A stretch of 64,000 nt of DNA from Rothia koreensis (GTDB lineage: Bacteria > Actinomycetota > Actinomycetes > Actinomycetales > Micrococcaceae). The notes beneath the pieces are model-generated. The model had not been told where the DNA came from and made no database searches. It saw nothing but the letters and a program-made list of their open reading frames with translations. Positions 1 to 7,632 of the stretch are shown piece by piece; position 1 is the first letter of the stretch; every line of letters starts with the position of its first letter. Made by a program: the position numbers and the translations under genes. The stretch covers positions 54,249-118,248 of the forward strand of contig NZ_NOIQ01000006.1 of NCBI RefSeq assembly GCF_004136575.1. The letters run 5' to 3'.

Positions 1-8
1 GCCCCACT

Positions 9-752
9 CTACCAACTCTTCTCCACGAGGTCCGCGACCAGCGTGGCGTGCAGGTTCGTGCACAGTGCCGAAAGCTCGCGTGCCGTGCGCGACGCCTTCT
101 CCTGGGACTCCTCGTCCCGGCGGCTCGCCATCGGCGCTATCGTCTGCCCCACCAAGGCGACTTCCCGATCGGCGGCCGCACGGAACGGTCGCAAGTGCCT
201 GGGCTGGAGACCATGCGCGGTCAATTGGGAGCACAGGTTTGTCACCTGGGCCGCGTATTCGTCGAAGGTTCCGTCCGACTGCTCCTGAATCAGGCCGTAA
301 TTGATCAGTTCGCGAAGCATGGGAAGATCCACCGAGGTGTGACGGGACAGCTCCCGCATCGTGTATCGACGCGGCTGCTGCGGGCGTGCCTTCACCGCGG
401 GGACTTCCCCACCAGGTTCACCGGCTTCGGATCCGCTCTCGGGGAATCCCTGGCGTTCGAGCTCGTCCACCTTCGCCTTGATGACCTTGAGCGGGAGGTA
501 CTGGTCGCGCTGGAGGGTCAGGACAATGCGGAGACGTTCGATGTCTTCGCTCGAATACTTGCGGTATCCCGTGTTGGTCCGTTGGGGGAAGACCAGACCT
601 CGATCTTCGAGGAACCTGATTTTGGAAGCGCTCAGGTCGGGGAAGGACTCTTCGAGGTGGCTCAGAACCTGGCCAATGGTCTTGTCCTTGGTTTTCCTGC
701 CGGAATCCTGCTCGGATGATTCGTCGTTGCTCTCGTGCTGCGTCGTCGTCAT
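9..752 (-). CDS. ftsR: MerR-family regulator, FtsR-like
   Basis: A 247-aa protein with an N-terminal MerR winged helix at about residues 25-100 ([17 protein letters not shown], then [20 protein letters not shown]). A Lys/Arg/Pro-rich linker and a second helical region follow ([20 protein letters not shown]), which resembles a second partial helix-turn-helix. The order gcvH-FHA protein-MerR is the actinobacterial neighbourhood of FtsR, which in Corynebacterium activates ftsZ; that role is inferred here from family and context. It lies 12 nt downstream of the FHA gene on the same strand, so the two are probably co-transcribed. The stop is inside the window, so the gene is complete. Confidence 0.85.
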   Translation of the reverse strand: MTTTQHESNDESSEQDSGRKTKDKTIGQVLSHLEESFPDLSASKIRFLEDRGLVFPQRTNTGYRKYSSEDIERLRIVLTLQRDQYLPLKVIKAKVDELERQGFPESGSEAGEPGGEVPAVKARPQQPRRYTMRELSRHTSVDLPMLRELINYGLIQEQSDGTFDEYAAQVTNLCSQLTAHGLQPRHLRPFRAAADREVALVGQTIAPMASRRDEESQEKASRTARELSALCTNLHATLVADLVEKSW

Positions 753-764
753 TTCGACGCCGCC

Positions 765-1217
765 CTACTGAGCGTCGCTCGCGTAGTAGATGAAAGCGAA
801 CTTCCCGATGCGGACCTCGTCGCCGTTCTTGAGCGTCACGTGGTCCACGCGGTCCCCGTTCACATAGGTTCCATTGAGCGAGCCCACGTCCGTGAGGTCG
901 AAACGACCCGCGTTGAACTGGAACAGGGCGTGGCGGCGCGAGACGGTGACGTCGTCGAGGAAGATGTCCGCCTCCGGGTGACGGCCGGCGACGATACCCT
1001 CGTCGTTCGTGCCGCCCTTGGCCATGCTCGCGTCGAGCAGGAAGCGAGCGCTGTGCTGAGGCCCTTCCTGCGCGATGAGCAGCGCCGATTCGGAGGGCAG
1101 GGCCTTGATCGCCGCGATCTCCTCTTCGGCCAGTTGTCGTTGGTGTCCGGCGTTCGCGCCGGGTGCGGTCACGCCGAACGCGGTCGTATCCGGGCTCGGA
1201 TCCTGATGATCGGTCAT
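765..1217 (-). CDS. garA: FHA-domain protein, GarA/OdhI-like
   Basis: The ATG at 1217 gives 150 aa, close to OdhI (143 aa) and GarA (162 aa), and has a good upstream GGGGAAGA. An upstream in-frame extension to 1331 is unlike the family and was rejected. Residues about 55-140 form an FHA domain (GRHPEADIFLDDVTVSRRHA, then GSLNGTYVNG). The N-terminal DTTAF (Thr11-Thr12) matches the ETTSVF site phosphorylated by Ser/Thr kinases in GarA/OdhI. Known members bind 2-oxoglutarate dehydrogenase and glutamate enzymes and switch carbon flow; this is inferred here. About 250 nt without a gene lie upstream (1218-1467), containing a small inverted repeat (AGACT-TAA-AGTCT, 1383-1395) that may belong to its promoter. 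Confidence 0.9.
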   Translation of the reverse strand: MTDHQDPSPDTTAFGVTAPGANAGHQRQLAEEEIAAIKALPSESALLIAQEGPQHSARFLLDASMAKGGTNDEGIVAGRHPEADIFLDDVTVSRRHALFQFNAGRFDLTDVGSLNGTYVNGDRVDHVTLKNGDEVRIGKFAFIYYASDAQ

Positions 1218-1467
1218 ATGTTTCTTCCCCTTCGATCGTGGGCGCACACGAGCGCCCCAGCATGGCTCAGCAGGAGAAGGCTGAGGGGCCTTCCCCTGGA
1301 GCCGGGTCCGTCCGCTCCGACACGGCCTCATGCATTCTCCCGTTGCGAGAGAAAGCGACGCGCGAGCTTGGACCTGGACCTGAGACTTAAAGTCTAGCGT
1401 TCAGACCTGAAAAGGACTGCCCACCAGGCTAGGCAATAGTGATGAATTCCCTGACAACGCGATCGGA

Positions 1468-1854
1468 TCAGGAGATCTCGGCTTCGTAGGCCTTCGCGTC
1501 GAGCAGCCCCTTCAGGGACTCGGGGTCGGAAGGGCGCACGCGGACGAGCCAGCCGGCACCGTACGGATCCGAGTTGAGAACCTCCGGCTGATCCGCGAGT
1601 TCCGTGTTGACCTCCACGATCTCGCCCGCGACCGGCATGTAGAGATCCGAGACCGACTTGGTCGATTCGACCTCGCCGAAGGATTCGTTGGCCTCGAATG
1701 TCGACCCGCTGTCCGGAAGATCCACGTAGACGACGTCGCCCAAGGAGTCCTGGGCGTGATCGGTGATGCCCACGCTGACGACTCCGTCCGAGTCCGCGGC
1801 CGAGATCCATTCGTGCTCAGAAGTGTAGGAAAGTTCGGCGGGGATAGTGCTCAT
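1468..1854 (-). CDS. gcvH: Glycine cleavage system H protein
   Basis: This 128-aa lipoyl carrier shuttles the methylamine group between the P and T proteins of glycine cleavage. The lipoylation site is Lys66 in GEVESTKSVSDLY, and the N-terminal YTSEHEWIS is characteristic. The start at 1854 has AGAGGG seven bases upstream; an ATG six codons earlier lacks a site. No gcvP or gcvT is near. An H protein beside garA and ftsR is a recurring actinobacterial arrangement, so it may serve lipoate distribution as well as glycine cleavage; that last point is inference. Confidence 0.93.
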   Translation of the reverse strand: MSTIPAELSYTSEHEWISAADSDGVVSVGITDHAQDSLGDVVYVDLPDSGSTFEANESFGEVESTKSVSDLYMPVAGEIVEVNTELADQPEVLNSDPYGAGWLVRVRPSDPESLKGLLDAKAYEAEIS

Positions 1855-1888
1855 GAATCGCCCTCTCGACAATGAAGGATTGCAGTGA

Positions 1889-1924
1889 TGATGCCGGTGC
1901 CGACCAAGGTCGGCACCGGCATCA
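1889..1924 (-). terminator. Strong hairpin terminator after putA
   Basis: A perfect 17-bp inverted repeat (1889-1905 and 1908-1924) with only two bases between the arms sits 29 nt past the putA stop. No U tract follows on the minus strand, which is common in actinobacterial terminators. It separates putA from the downstream gcvH. Confidence 0.8.
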
Positions 1925-1953
1925 ATATTACACGGGCCACGTGGGGCGGGGTG

Positions 1954-4900
1954 CTAGATCACACCATCCGAGAAGTGGTTCGGATTGCCGAAACGATGGG
2001 CCGTGATCGACACTGCCTGTTCGCGAACGAACGGAAGCATTTCGACCCGGCCGGCTTCGGTGACCTCCCCGTGGTAGACCGCGACGTCGGGGCGGCCGTT
2101 GAGGGCATCGAACACCGACCCCGAGTCGTTTCCGATGTAGCGGATCCGACATCCCTCGAAGCGGGTTCCGTCGAGGTCCCTGGGCTTGATGTCCCGGATT
2201 CCGCGCAATGCGGTGCGCCAGGCCTCGTCGGTCTCCACGGTGATGTTCACCCCTGCCGAGTCGAGGGCACCCCGGACGTAGACCGGCAACTGCCGCGAAA
2301 CGGAGAGTTCGACGGGGGCCTCGGCGGCCAGCCCGGCTGCCACGACGCGCAGAACCTCCGCCAACGAGGCCTCCTCGTCCCCGCGCACATGCACCTTCTG
2401 CGGGACGTAACGGAGAATGTTCCGTTCGATACCCAGCTGGGACGGATCGTGGCGCACGCCGAACTCCGAGCTCCACGCTTCTGCGTCCGCCGACGCGGAC
2501 CGCGAGAGGAACTCGATCTCCTCGCGGGTCAGGGCGTGCGGCTCGCGCGCCCTGTTGAGGAGCTGATTCACATTCTCGTTGGACGGCGAGGCAATCGCGG
2601 AAGCGGGCTGGGACGTCCACTCGCCCAGGGCGACCAGGTAATTGGGCCCACCCGCCTTGGTTCCCGAACCGACCGTGGACTTCTTCCACCCGCCGAAGGG
2701 CTGACGGCGCACGATCGCTCCGGTGATCCCCCGGTTCACGTACAGGTTTCCTGCCTGAACGCGGTCCAGCCAGGTGGCCAGCTCGTCCGAATTCAGCGAA
2801 TGGAGGCCGGCGGTCAGGCCGTACTCCGGCGCGTTCTGGAGCTCGATGGCTTCCTCGAGCGTCTTCGCCGTCATGACGCCGAGGATCGGACCGAAGTACT
2901 CGGTCATGTGGTATTCGCTCCCGGGCTTCACGCCTGCGCGGACCCCTGGGGACCACAGCTTGCCGGAGTCGTCCAGCTGCTGAGGCTCGATGATCCACTG
3001 CTCGCCGTCGCCCAGAGTGGTCAGGCCGCGCTTGAGCTTCCCTTCCGGAGCCTTGATCACCGGCCCCATTTCGGCGCGGATGTCGGTCGGGTATGCGATG
3101 TGGAGGGACTTGACCGCATCGACCAGTTGGTTCCTGAAACGCTGTGAGGTCGCTGCCGTGCCGACCAGAATCACGGTCGAGCAGGCGGAGCATTTCTGGC
3201 CGGCATGGCCGAACGCCGAGTTCACCACGTCCTTGACCGCGAGGTCCAAGTCCGCGTTCGGGGTCACGATGATCGAGTTCTTCCCCGAGGTCTCGCCGAG
3301 AAGCGGCAGATCCTTGCGGAAGGACCGGAACAGTTCGGCGGTCTCGTATCCTCCGGTGAGGATCAGCCGGTCGATGTCGGGGTGGGAGACCATCGTGCGC
3401 CCCAGATCCCTCTCGGACAGCTGGACCAGCTGGAGAACGTCCCGCGGTACACCGGCCTCCCACAGGGCATCGGCGATGACGGCACCGCAACGCTTCGATT
3501 CGCCGGCGGGCTTGAAGAGGACCGCCGACCCCGCCGCCAGAGCCGCCAGGGTCGAGCCCGTGGGGATGGCCACCGGGAAGTTCCACGGCGGGGTCACCAT
3601 GGTGACCTGGGAGGGGTGGTACTGGGCGCCGTCGACCTTCTCCAGGGCTTCGGCAAGTCCCGCGTAGTAGTTGGCGAAGTCGATCGCCTCGGAGACCTCC
3701 GGGTCTCCCTGGTCCAGCAGCTTGCCCGCCTCGGAAGCCATGACCTCGAGCAGCTCCGCGCGCTTCGCACCGAGAACTCGACCTGCCTTCCGCAGGATCT
3801 CGGCACGCTCGTGGGCCGGGCGCGATCCCCATTCCCGGCCGGCCTTCTTGGCGCGTGCGACGGCGTCGAGGACCTGATCCTCTGAGGTGAGAACCGACTT
3901 CTCCACGAGTTCGCGCCCCAGGTCCGAGTTCTCGGCCCGGGCCAGGATCTGTTTGCCCCACTCGCGGTTGTGGGCGAGGGACGTGTCGGTGTCCGGCGTG
4001 TTCTCGAAGACCTCGCCCGGGGAGTAGACGTTGTCCACGGTCTCCTCCGAACGGTTCTGCTGCCTCTTCGGCGCGGGAATCTCGGAGGTGACCTTCTCGA
4101 GCGAGCGCTCGAAGCGTGCCTTCTCGCGGTCGAAGAGGAACTGGCTGTCGTTCAGATCGAAGATGGCCGACATGAAGTTCTCGCTCGAGGCATTCTCCTC
4201 GAGGCGGCGGACCAAGTAGGAGATCGCGACGTCGAATTCTTCGGGACGGACCACGGGCGTGTACAGCAGCAGTTGGCCGACGTCGCGCCGGACCACCTCG
4301 GCCTGCTGGGCCGCCATGCCGATGAGCATTTCGTACTCGACGTCGTCGAGAACGCCACGGTGTTCGGCCAGCAACCAGGAGAAGGCGATGTCGAACAGGT
4401 TGTGGCCCGCGACGCCGAGGCGGATGTTCTTGGTGTGTTCGGGCCTGAGCGCATAGTCCAGGACCCTCTTGTAATTGGTGTCCGTGGCTTCCTTCGAATC
4501 CCAGGTGGTCAGTGGCCACTTGTGGACCACGGCCTCGACCATTTCGAGCGAGAGGTTGGCGCCCTTGACCAAGCGGACCTTGATCCGCGAGCCGCCGTTC
4601 TCGACGCGCCGCGCCGCCCACTCCTGAAGGCGTTCCATGGCCTCGAGGGTGTCCGGCAGGTAGGCCTGGAGCACGATTCCGGCCTCGAGGTTCTTCAGGT
4701 GCGGCTGGTCCAGAATCCGGGTGAAGACCTCGATCGTCATGTCGAGGTCCTTGTACTCCTCCATGTCCATGTTGATGAACTTCCGGGTTCCGGCCTGGGC
4801 CGCGTACTCGTAGAGGGGCGTCAGGCGTTCGACGGCGCGATCGACGACCGCGTCGAAGGACCAGGGAGAGTGCGGTCCCGAGACGGCAGAGACCTTGATG

Positions 4901-5439
4901 GACACGTAGTCGACGTCGTCCCGGCGCAGGATGCGCTCGGTCTCGCGCAGGCGACGCTCGGCCTCCTCGTTGCCGAGAACGGCCTCGCCCAGGAGGTTGA
5001 TGTTGAGCTTGTTGCCCCCGGCCGTCAGGTGCTTGATCGCGGGACCGAGCTTCTCGTCCCGGGCGTCCACGATCAGGTGTCCCACCATGTCCCTCATCGC
5101 CTTGCGCGCGACGGGGATCGTGGGCCAGGGCATCTTGGGGGCCACGACTCCGCCCGCGCGGACGGCCGCGCGCAGGTGCGGGGGAAGGAATTTGGGCACG
5201 ATGGGCGCGAGTCGCCCGAGGTTCTTGCCCGCCGCGGCGTCGTCCTCGGGGCGAATGACCTCGTCAACGAAACCTACAGTGAATTCGAGCCCGTGGGGGT
5301 CCTTGAGGACGCCGGCCAGCTGCGCCGCAGCCTTGTCCTCCGGAACGTCCCGAGAGGCTTCCAACCAGCCCCTGACAATCTTTCCGGCCTCGGTGGCCAT
5401 CTTCTGGTATTCCACGGAAGCGAAAGGGTTCGACGACAA
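1954..5439 (-). CDS. putA: Bifunctional proline dehydrogenase / glutamate-semialdehyde dehydrogenase
   Basis: A 1161-aa PutA that oxidises proline to glutamate. Residues about 90-450 are the FAD-dependent proline dehydrogenase (VDYVSIKVSAVSG, IKVRLVKGAN, AGHNLFDIAFSWLL). Residues about 500-1000 are the aldehyde dehydrogenase (VTPPWNFPVAIP, LGETSGKNSIIV, and the catalytic cysteine near residue 750 in GHAGQKCSAC). There is no N-terminal ribbon-helix-helix DNA-binding domain, so it should not autoregulate as E. coli PutA does; the divergent LysR gene is the likely regulator. The start is TTG at 5439, chosen because GAGGAGG stands seven bases upstream. The C-terminal ~150 aa are less conserved. 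Confidence 0.96.
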   Translation of the reverse strand: MSSNPFASVEYQKMATEAGKIVRGWLEASRDVPEDKAAAQLAGVLKDPHGLEFTVGFVDEVIRPEDDAAAGKNLGRLAPIVPKFLPPHLRAAVRAGGVVAPKMPWPTIPVARKAMRDMVGHLIVDARDEKLGPAIKHLTAGGNKLNINLLGEAVLGNEEAERRLRETERILRRDDVDYVSIKVSAVSGPHSPWSFDAVVDRAVERLTPLYEYAAQAGTRKFINMDMEEYKDLDMTIEVFTRILDQPHLKNLEAGIVLQAYLPDTLEAMERLQEWAARRVENGGSRIKVRLVKGANLSLEMVEAVVHKWPLTTWDSKEATDTNYKRVLDYALRPEHTKNIRLGVAGHNLFDIAFSWLLAEHRGVLDDVEYEMLIGMAAQQAEVVRRDVGQLLLYTPVVRPEEFDVAISYLVRRLEENASSENFMSAIFDLNDSQFLFDREKARFERSLEKVTSEIPAPKRQQNRSEETVDNVYSPGEVFENTPDTDTSLAHNREWGKQILARAENSDLGRELVEKSVLTSEDQVLDAVARAKKAGREWGSRPAHERAEILRKAGRVLGAKRAELLEVMASEAGKLLDQGDPEVSEAIDFANYYAGLAEALEKVDGAQYHPSQVTMVTPPWNFPVAIPTGSTLAALAAGSAVLFKPAGESKRCGAVIADALWEAGVPRDVLQLVQLSERDLGRTMVSHPDIDRLILTGGYETAELFRSFRKDLPLLGETSGKNSIIVTPNADLDLAVKDVVNSAFGHAGQKCSACSTVILVGTAATSQRFRNQLVDAVKSLHIAYPTDIRAEMGPVIKAPEGKLKRGLTTLGDGEQWIIEPQQLDDSGKLWSPGVRAGVKPGSEYHMTEYFGPILGVMTAKTLEEAIELQNAPEYGLTAGLHSLNSDELATWLDRVQAGNLYVNRGITGAIVRRQPFGGWKKSTVGSGTKAGGPNYLVALGEWTSQPASAIASPSNENVNQLLNRAREPHALTREEIEFLSRSASADAEAWSSEFGVRHDPSQLGIERNILRYVPQKVHVRGDEEASLAEVLRVVAAGLAAEAPVELSVSRQLPVYVRGALDSAGVNITVETDEAWRTALRGIRDIKPRDLDGTRFEGCRIRYIGNDSGSVFDALNGRPDVAVYHGEVTEAGRVEMLPFVREQAVSITAHRFGNPNHFSDGVI

Positions 5440-5540
5440 AAAATGCCTCCTCTAGAAGTAGCGGTGCCGCAAAGACAGCCGACAGCGTACGTCTCCATTG
5501 ACGTGTGCGCACAGCGCGCTCCGGTCCAGTATGTACCATG

Positions 5541-5567
5541 ATTTCAGTTAGAAAAAGTTACTGAAAT
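5541..5567. promoter_or_regulatory. LysR-type operator between putA and lysR
   Basis: A perfect inverted repeat, ATTTCAGT-N11-ACTGAAAT, lies in an AT-rich island of the 167-bp divergent intergenic region, 40 bp before the LysR start. It fits the T-N11-A interrupted palindrome bound by LysR-family proteins. No other palindrome of this quality was found between the two genes. Confidence 0.65.
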
Positions 5568-5606
5568 TTACGATTATTCGTAAGCTCGGCTCATGAATTG
5601 AGGAAC

Positions 5607-6500
5607 ATGCTCGACGTCCGGAAATTGCGCGTCCTCCAGGAACTGTCCGCCCGCGGAACCCTCGCGGAAACCGCGGATGTCCTGGGGTACACCCCGTCAG
5701 CCGTTTCCCAGCAGCTGACCGCCCTGGAGAAGGAATGCGGGCACCGCCTTCTCCTGAAACAAGGGCGGACGGTCGCACTCACGCCGAAGGCCCGGATCCT
5801 CGTCGAGCATACCGAGAAGATACTGCACGAGCTGACGCTTGCCCAGACAGCCCTCGAGTCCACGGACGACTCCCCCGCCGGCACCGTGCGTCTCGCCATT
5901 TTCCAGACCGCGGCGATGGCGTTGCTGACGGACACGCTCGAGGCCCTGGCCGACACGCACCCTGACCTCAAGGTTGAAGTACTGCAACGCGAACCGGAGG
6001 CGGCCCTCGAACACACCTACATGAGAGACGTGGACCTGGTGATCGCGGAGCAGTACCCGCACCACGCGGTCAGGGAATTCGCCGAGCTCGACTCGCGCCC
6101 CCTGAATGAGGATCCCGTCATGCTGGCCGTTGCGCCCGAGTCCGAGGTCTACTCGATCGCGGACGCCGCCAACGCACCATGGGTCATGGAGACTCGTTCG
6201 AATGCCAGCCGCAGCTGGGCGGAACACGTCTGTCGGTCCGCAGGATTCGAACCGGATGTCCGGTTCGAATTCGACGACGTCCGGACGCACATCGACCTCG
6301 TGGAATGCGGCCAGGCTGTAGGCCTTCTCCCGGGGTTCGCCTGGGCCGGGTCCACGCCCCGTGTTCGCCTCATCGAGCTCCCGAATCTGCCGCACCGGCG
6401 AGTCTTCACTTCGGCCAGGCGAGACATGGCCCAGAGACCGGCCATCGAAGCCGTACGACGCGCACTCGAAATCTCGGCCATGAAGGTCAAGCTCTTGTAG
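5607..6500 (+). CDS. LysR-family regulator, probable putA regulator
   Basis: A 297-aa protein with an N-terminal winged helix (residues 1-60: LRVLQELSARGTLAETADVL, then YTPSAVSQQLTALE) and a periplasmic-binding-like effector domain (about 90-290). The ATG at 5607 was preferred to an in-frame TTG at 5598, because neither has a clear ribosome site and LysR proteins usually start just before this motif. It is divergent from putA with a LysR palindrome between, so proline-responsive control of putA is a reasonable inference. The effector is not visible from sequence. Confidence 0.85.
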   Translation: MLDVRKLRVLQELSARGTLAETADVLGYTPSAVSQQLTALEKECGHRLLLKQGRTVALTPKARILVEHTEKILHELTLAQTALESTDDSPAGTVRLAIFQTAAMALLTDTLEALADTHPDLKVEVLQREPEAALEHTYMRDVDLVIAEQYPHHAVREFAELDSRPLNEDPVMLAVAPESEVYSIADAANAPWVMETRSNASRSWAEHVCRSAGFEPDVRFEFDDVRTHIDLVECGQAVGLLPGFAWAGSTPRVRLIELPNLPHRRVFTSARRDMAQRPAIEAVRRALEISAMKVKLL

Positions 6501-6504
6501 AAGT

Positions 6505-7491
6505 TCACTCGTGGCCGCGAGGCTGGAGAGTGCGCGCGGCCGCAGTCTTGTCGAGCAGAATCTTGGCGGTCAAGGAGTCGACGACGAGGTCGGTCACCGC
6601 TCTGGCTCGCAGAGCGCCGAGGAGCGCACCGGCTCGGTGCGGACCGGAAACGACGCACAACCGCCGACGGACGCGGGACAGCTCGACCGGCGTCGGCCCC
6701 GACGCCCTTCTGTTCATCTCAATGTCCTGCCAAGTGCCGTCCTCCCTGAGAAGCACGGTACAGATGTCGCCCACGACGCCCTCCTTGGAGAGCACGTCGA
6801 AGTCCCGTTCATCGAGGTATCCGGAACTGTAGACGTGGGACGGAACCGGGCCATTCAGAGCCCCGACCCCGAACACGGCAACATCGACTTGAGATTGAAG
6901 GTGGAGAACGCTCCGAATGCTGCGCTCCCGCCACATCGCCTGCTTCGTGTCGGCGTAGTCGAAGAAGGCCGGCACGGGAAAGTGGACGATCTGGGAACCG
7001 AAGGCCTCGGCCACCGAGTTCAGGATCGCCCCCGTGTACGGGATGCCCGATCGACGGGCATTGCCCGCCCCGTTGAGCTGCACGACAACCGAATCCGGGA
7101 CCTTGCGGGGCACGAGGTGACGGGACATCTCGGTCACGGTCGACCCCCAGGCCATACCGAGAACCGTGCCCGGCTCCATCATCCCGTCGAGAGCCGACGC
7201 CGCAACCCGTGAGACCTGCTCCATCTGCCCGATCGGCGAGGAACTCCCCCGGACCGGAACGACTTGCGCGTGGATCCCGAAGTTCTTTTCCAGACGCCCA
7301 CCCAGCTCATTGCGTTCGCTGGGTGCGTCGGCGACCGTGATTCGGACCAGCCCAGTATCGCGGGCGTACTTGAGCAACCGGGACACGGTTGCCCGGGACA
7401 CGTCGAACTCCTTGGCGACCGCGTCCATCGTCTGCTCCTGGACGTAGTACATCGTCGCCGCTTTGTGAGCCAGGTCATCACGTTTGTTCAT
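6505..7491 (-). CDS. SorC/DeoR-type sugar-binding regulator of the glp genes
   Basis: A 328-aa regulator with an N-terminal helix-turn-helix (MDAVAKEFDVSRATVSRLLKYAR, shown in parts as VAKEFDVSRATVSRLL) and a C-terminal sugar-phosphate-binding domain of the SorC family (GTVLGMAWGSTVTEMSRHL, VVQLNGAGNARRSG, DVAVFGVGALNG). It is divergent from glpD with 141 bp between, and three ACGTTTG repeats occupy that gap. Regulators of this type beside glycerol genes usually sense a phosphorylated polyol or sugar; glycerol-3-phosphate is the obvious candidate here but is not proven. It is convergent with the LysR gene, four bases apart. Confidence 0.87.
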   Translation of the reverse strand: MNKRDDLAHKAATMYYVQEQTMDAVAKEFDVSRATVSRLLKYARDTGLVRITVADAPSERNELGGRLEKNFGIHAQVVPVRGSSSPIGQMEQVSRVAASALDGMMEPGTVLGMAWGSTVTEMSRHLVPRKVPDSVVVQLNGAGNARRSGIPYTGAILNSVAEAFGSQIVHFPVPAFFDYADTKQAMWRERSIRSVLHLQSQVDVAVFGVGALNGPVPSHVYSSGYLDERDFDVLSKEGVVGDICTVLLREDGTWQDIEMNRRASGPTPVELSRVRRRLCVVSGPHRAGALLGALRARAVTDLVVDSLTAKILLDKTAAARTLQPRGHE

Positions 7492-7548
7492 GTCGGAACC
7501 CTTGAGGTGAACGTTTGTGCAGAAGTGATGATCATTCTTTCACGTTTG
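7480..7548. promoter_or_regulatory. Three ACGTTTG repeats, 31-bp period
   Basis: The heptamer ACGTTTG occurs on the plus strand at 7480-7486, 7511-7517 and 7542-7548, each exactly 31 bp from the next, about three helical turns. The first copy covers the start of the SorC-type gene and the others lie between it and glpD. SorC proteins act as tetramers, so phased half-sites on one DNA face are plausible. This is a candidate operator; no binding data can be inferred from sequence alone. Confidence 0.55.
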
Positions 7549-7632
7549 AGTAAGAATGGAGGAATCGGGTCCTCGGCGTCACCGCGCCGCGCGGACGCGA
7601 TCGGAATGAACCACCACGATCAAGGAGGCTCC

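Noticed and set aside
1885..3147. Long plus-strand open frame opposite putA
   Set aside because: It is antisense to a clear PutA; such mirrored frames are expected in GC-rich codon usage, and it has no recognisable domain.
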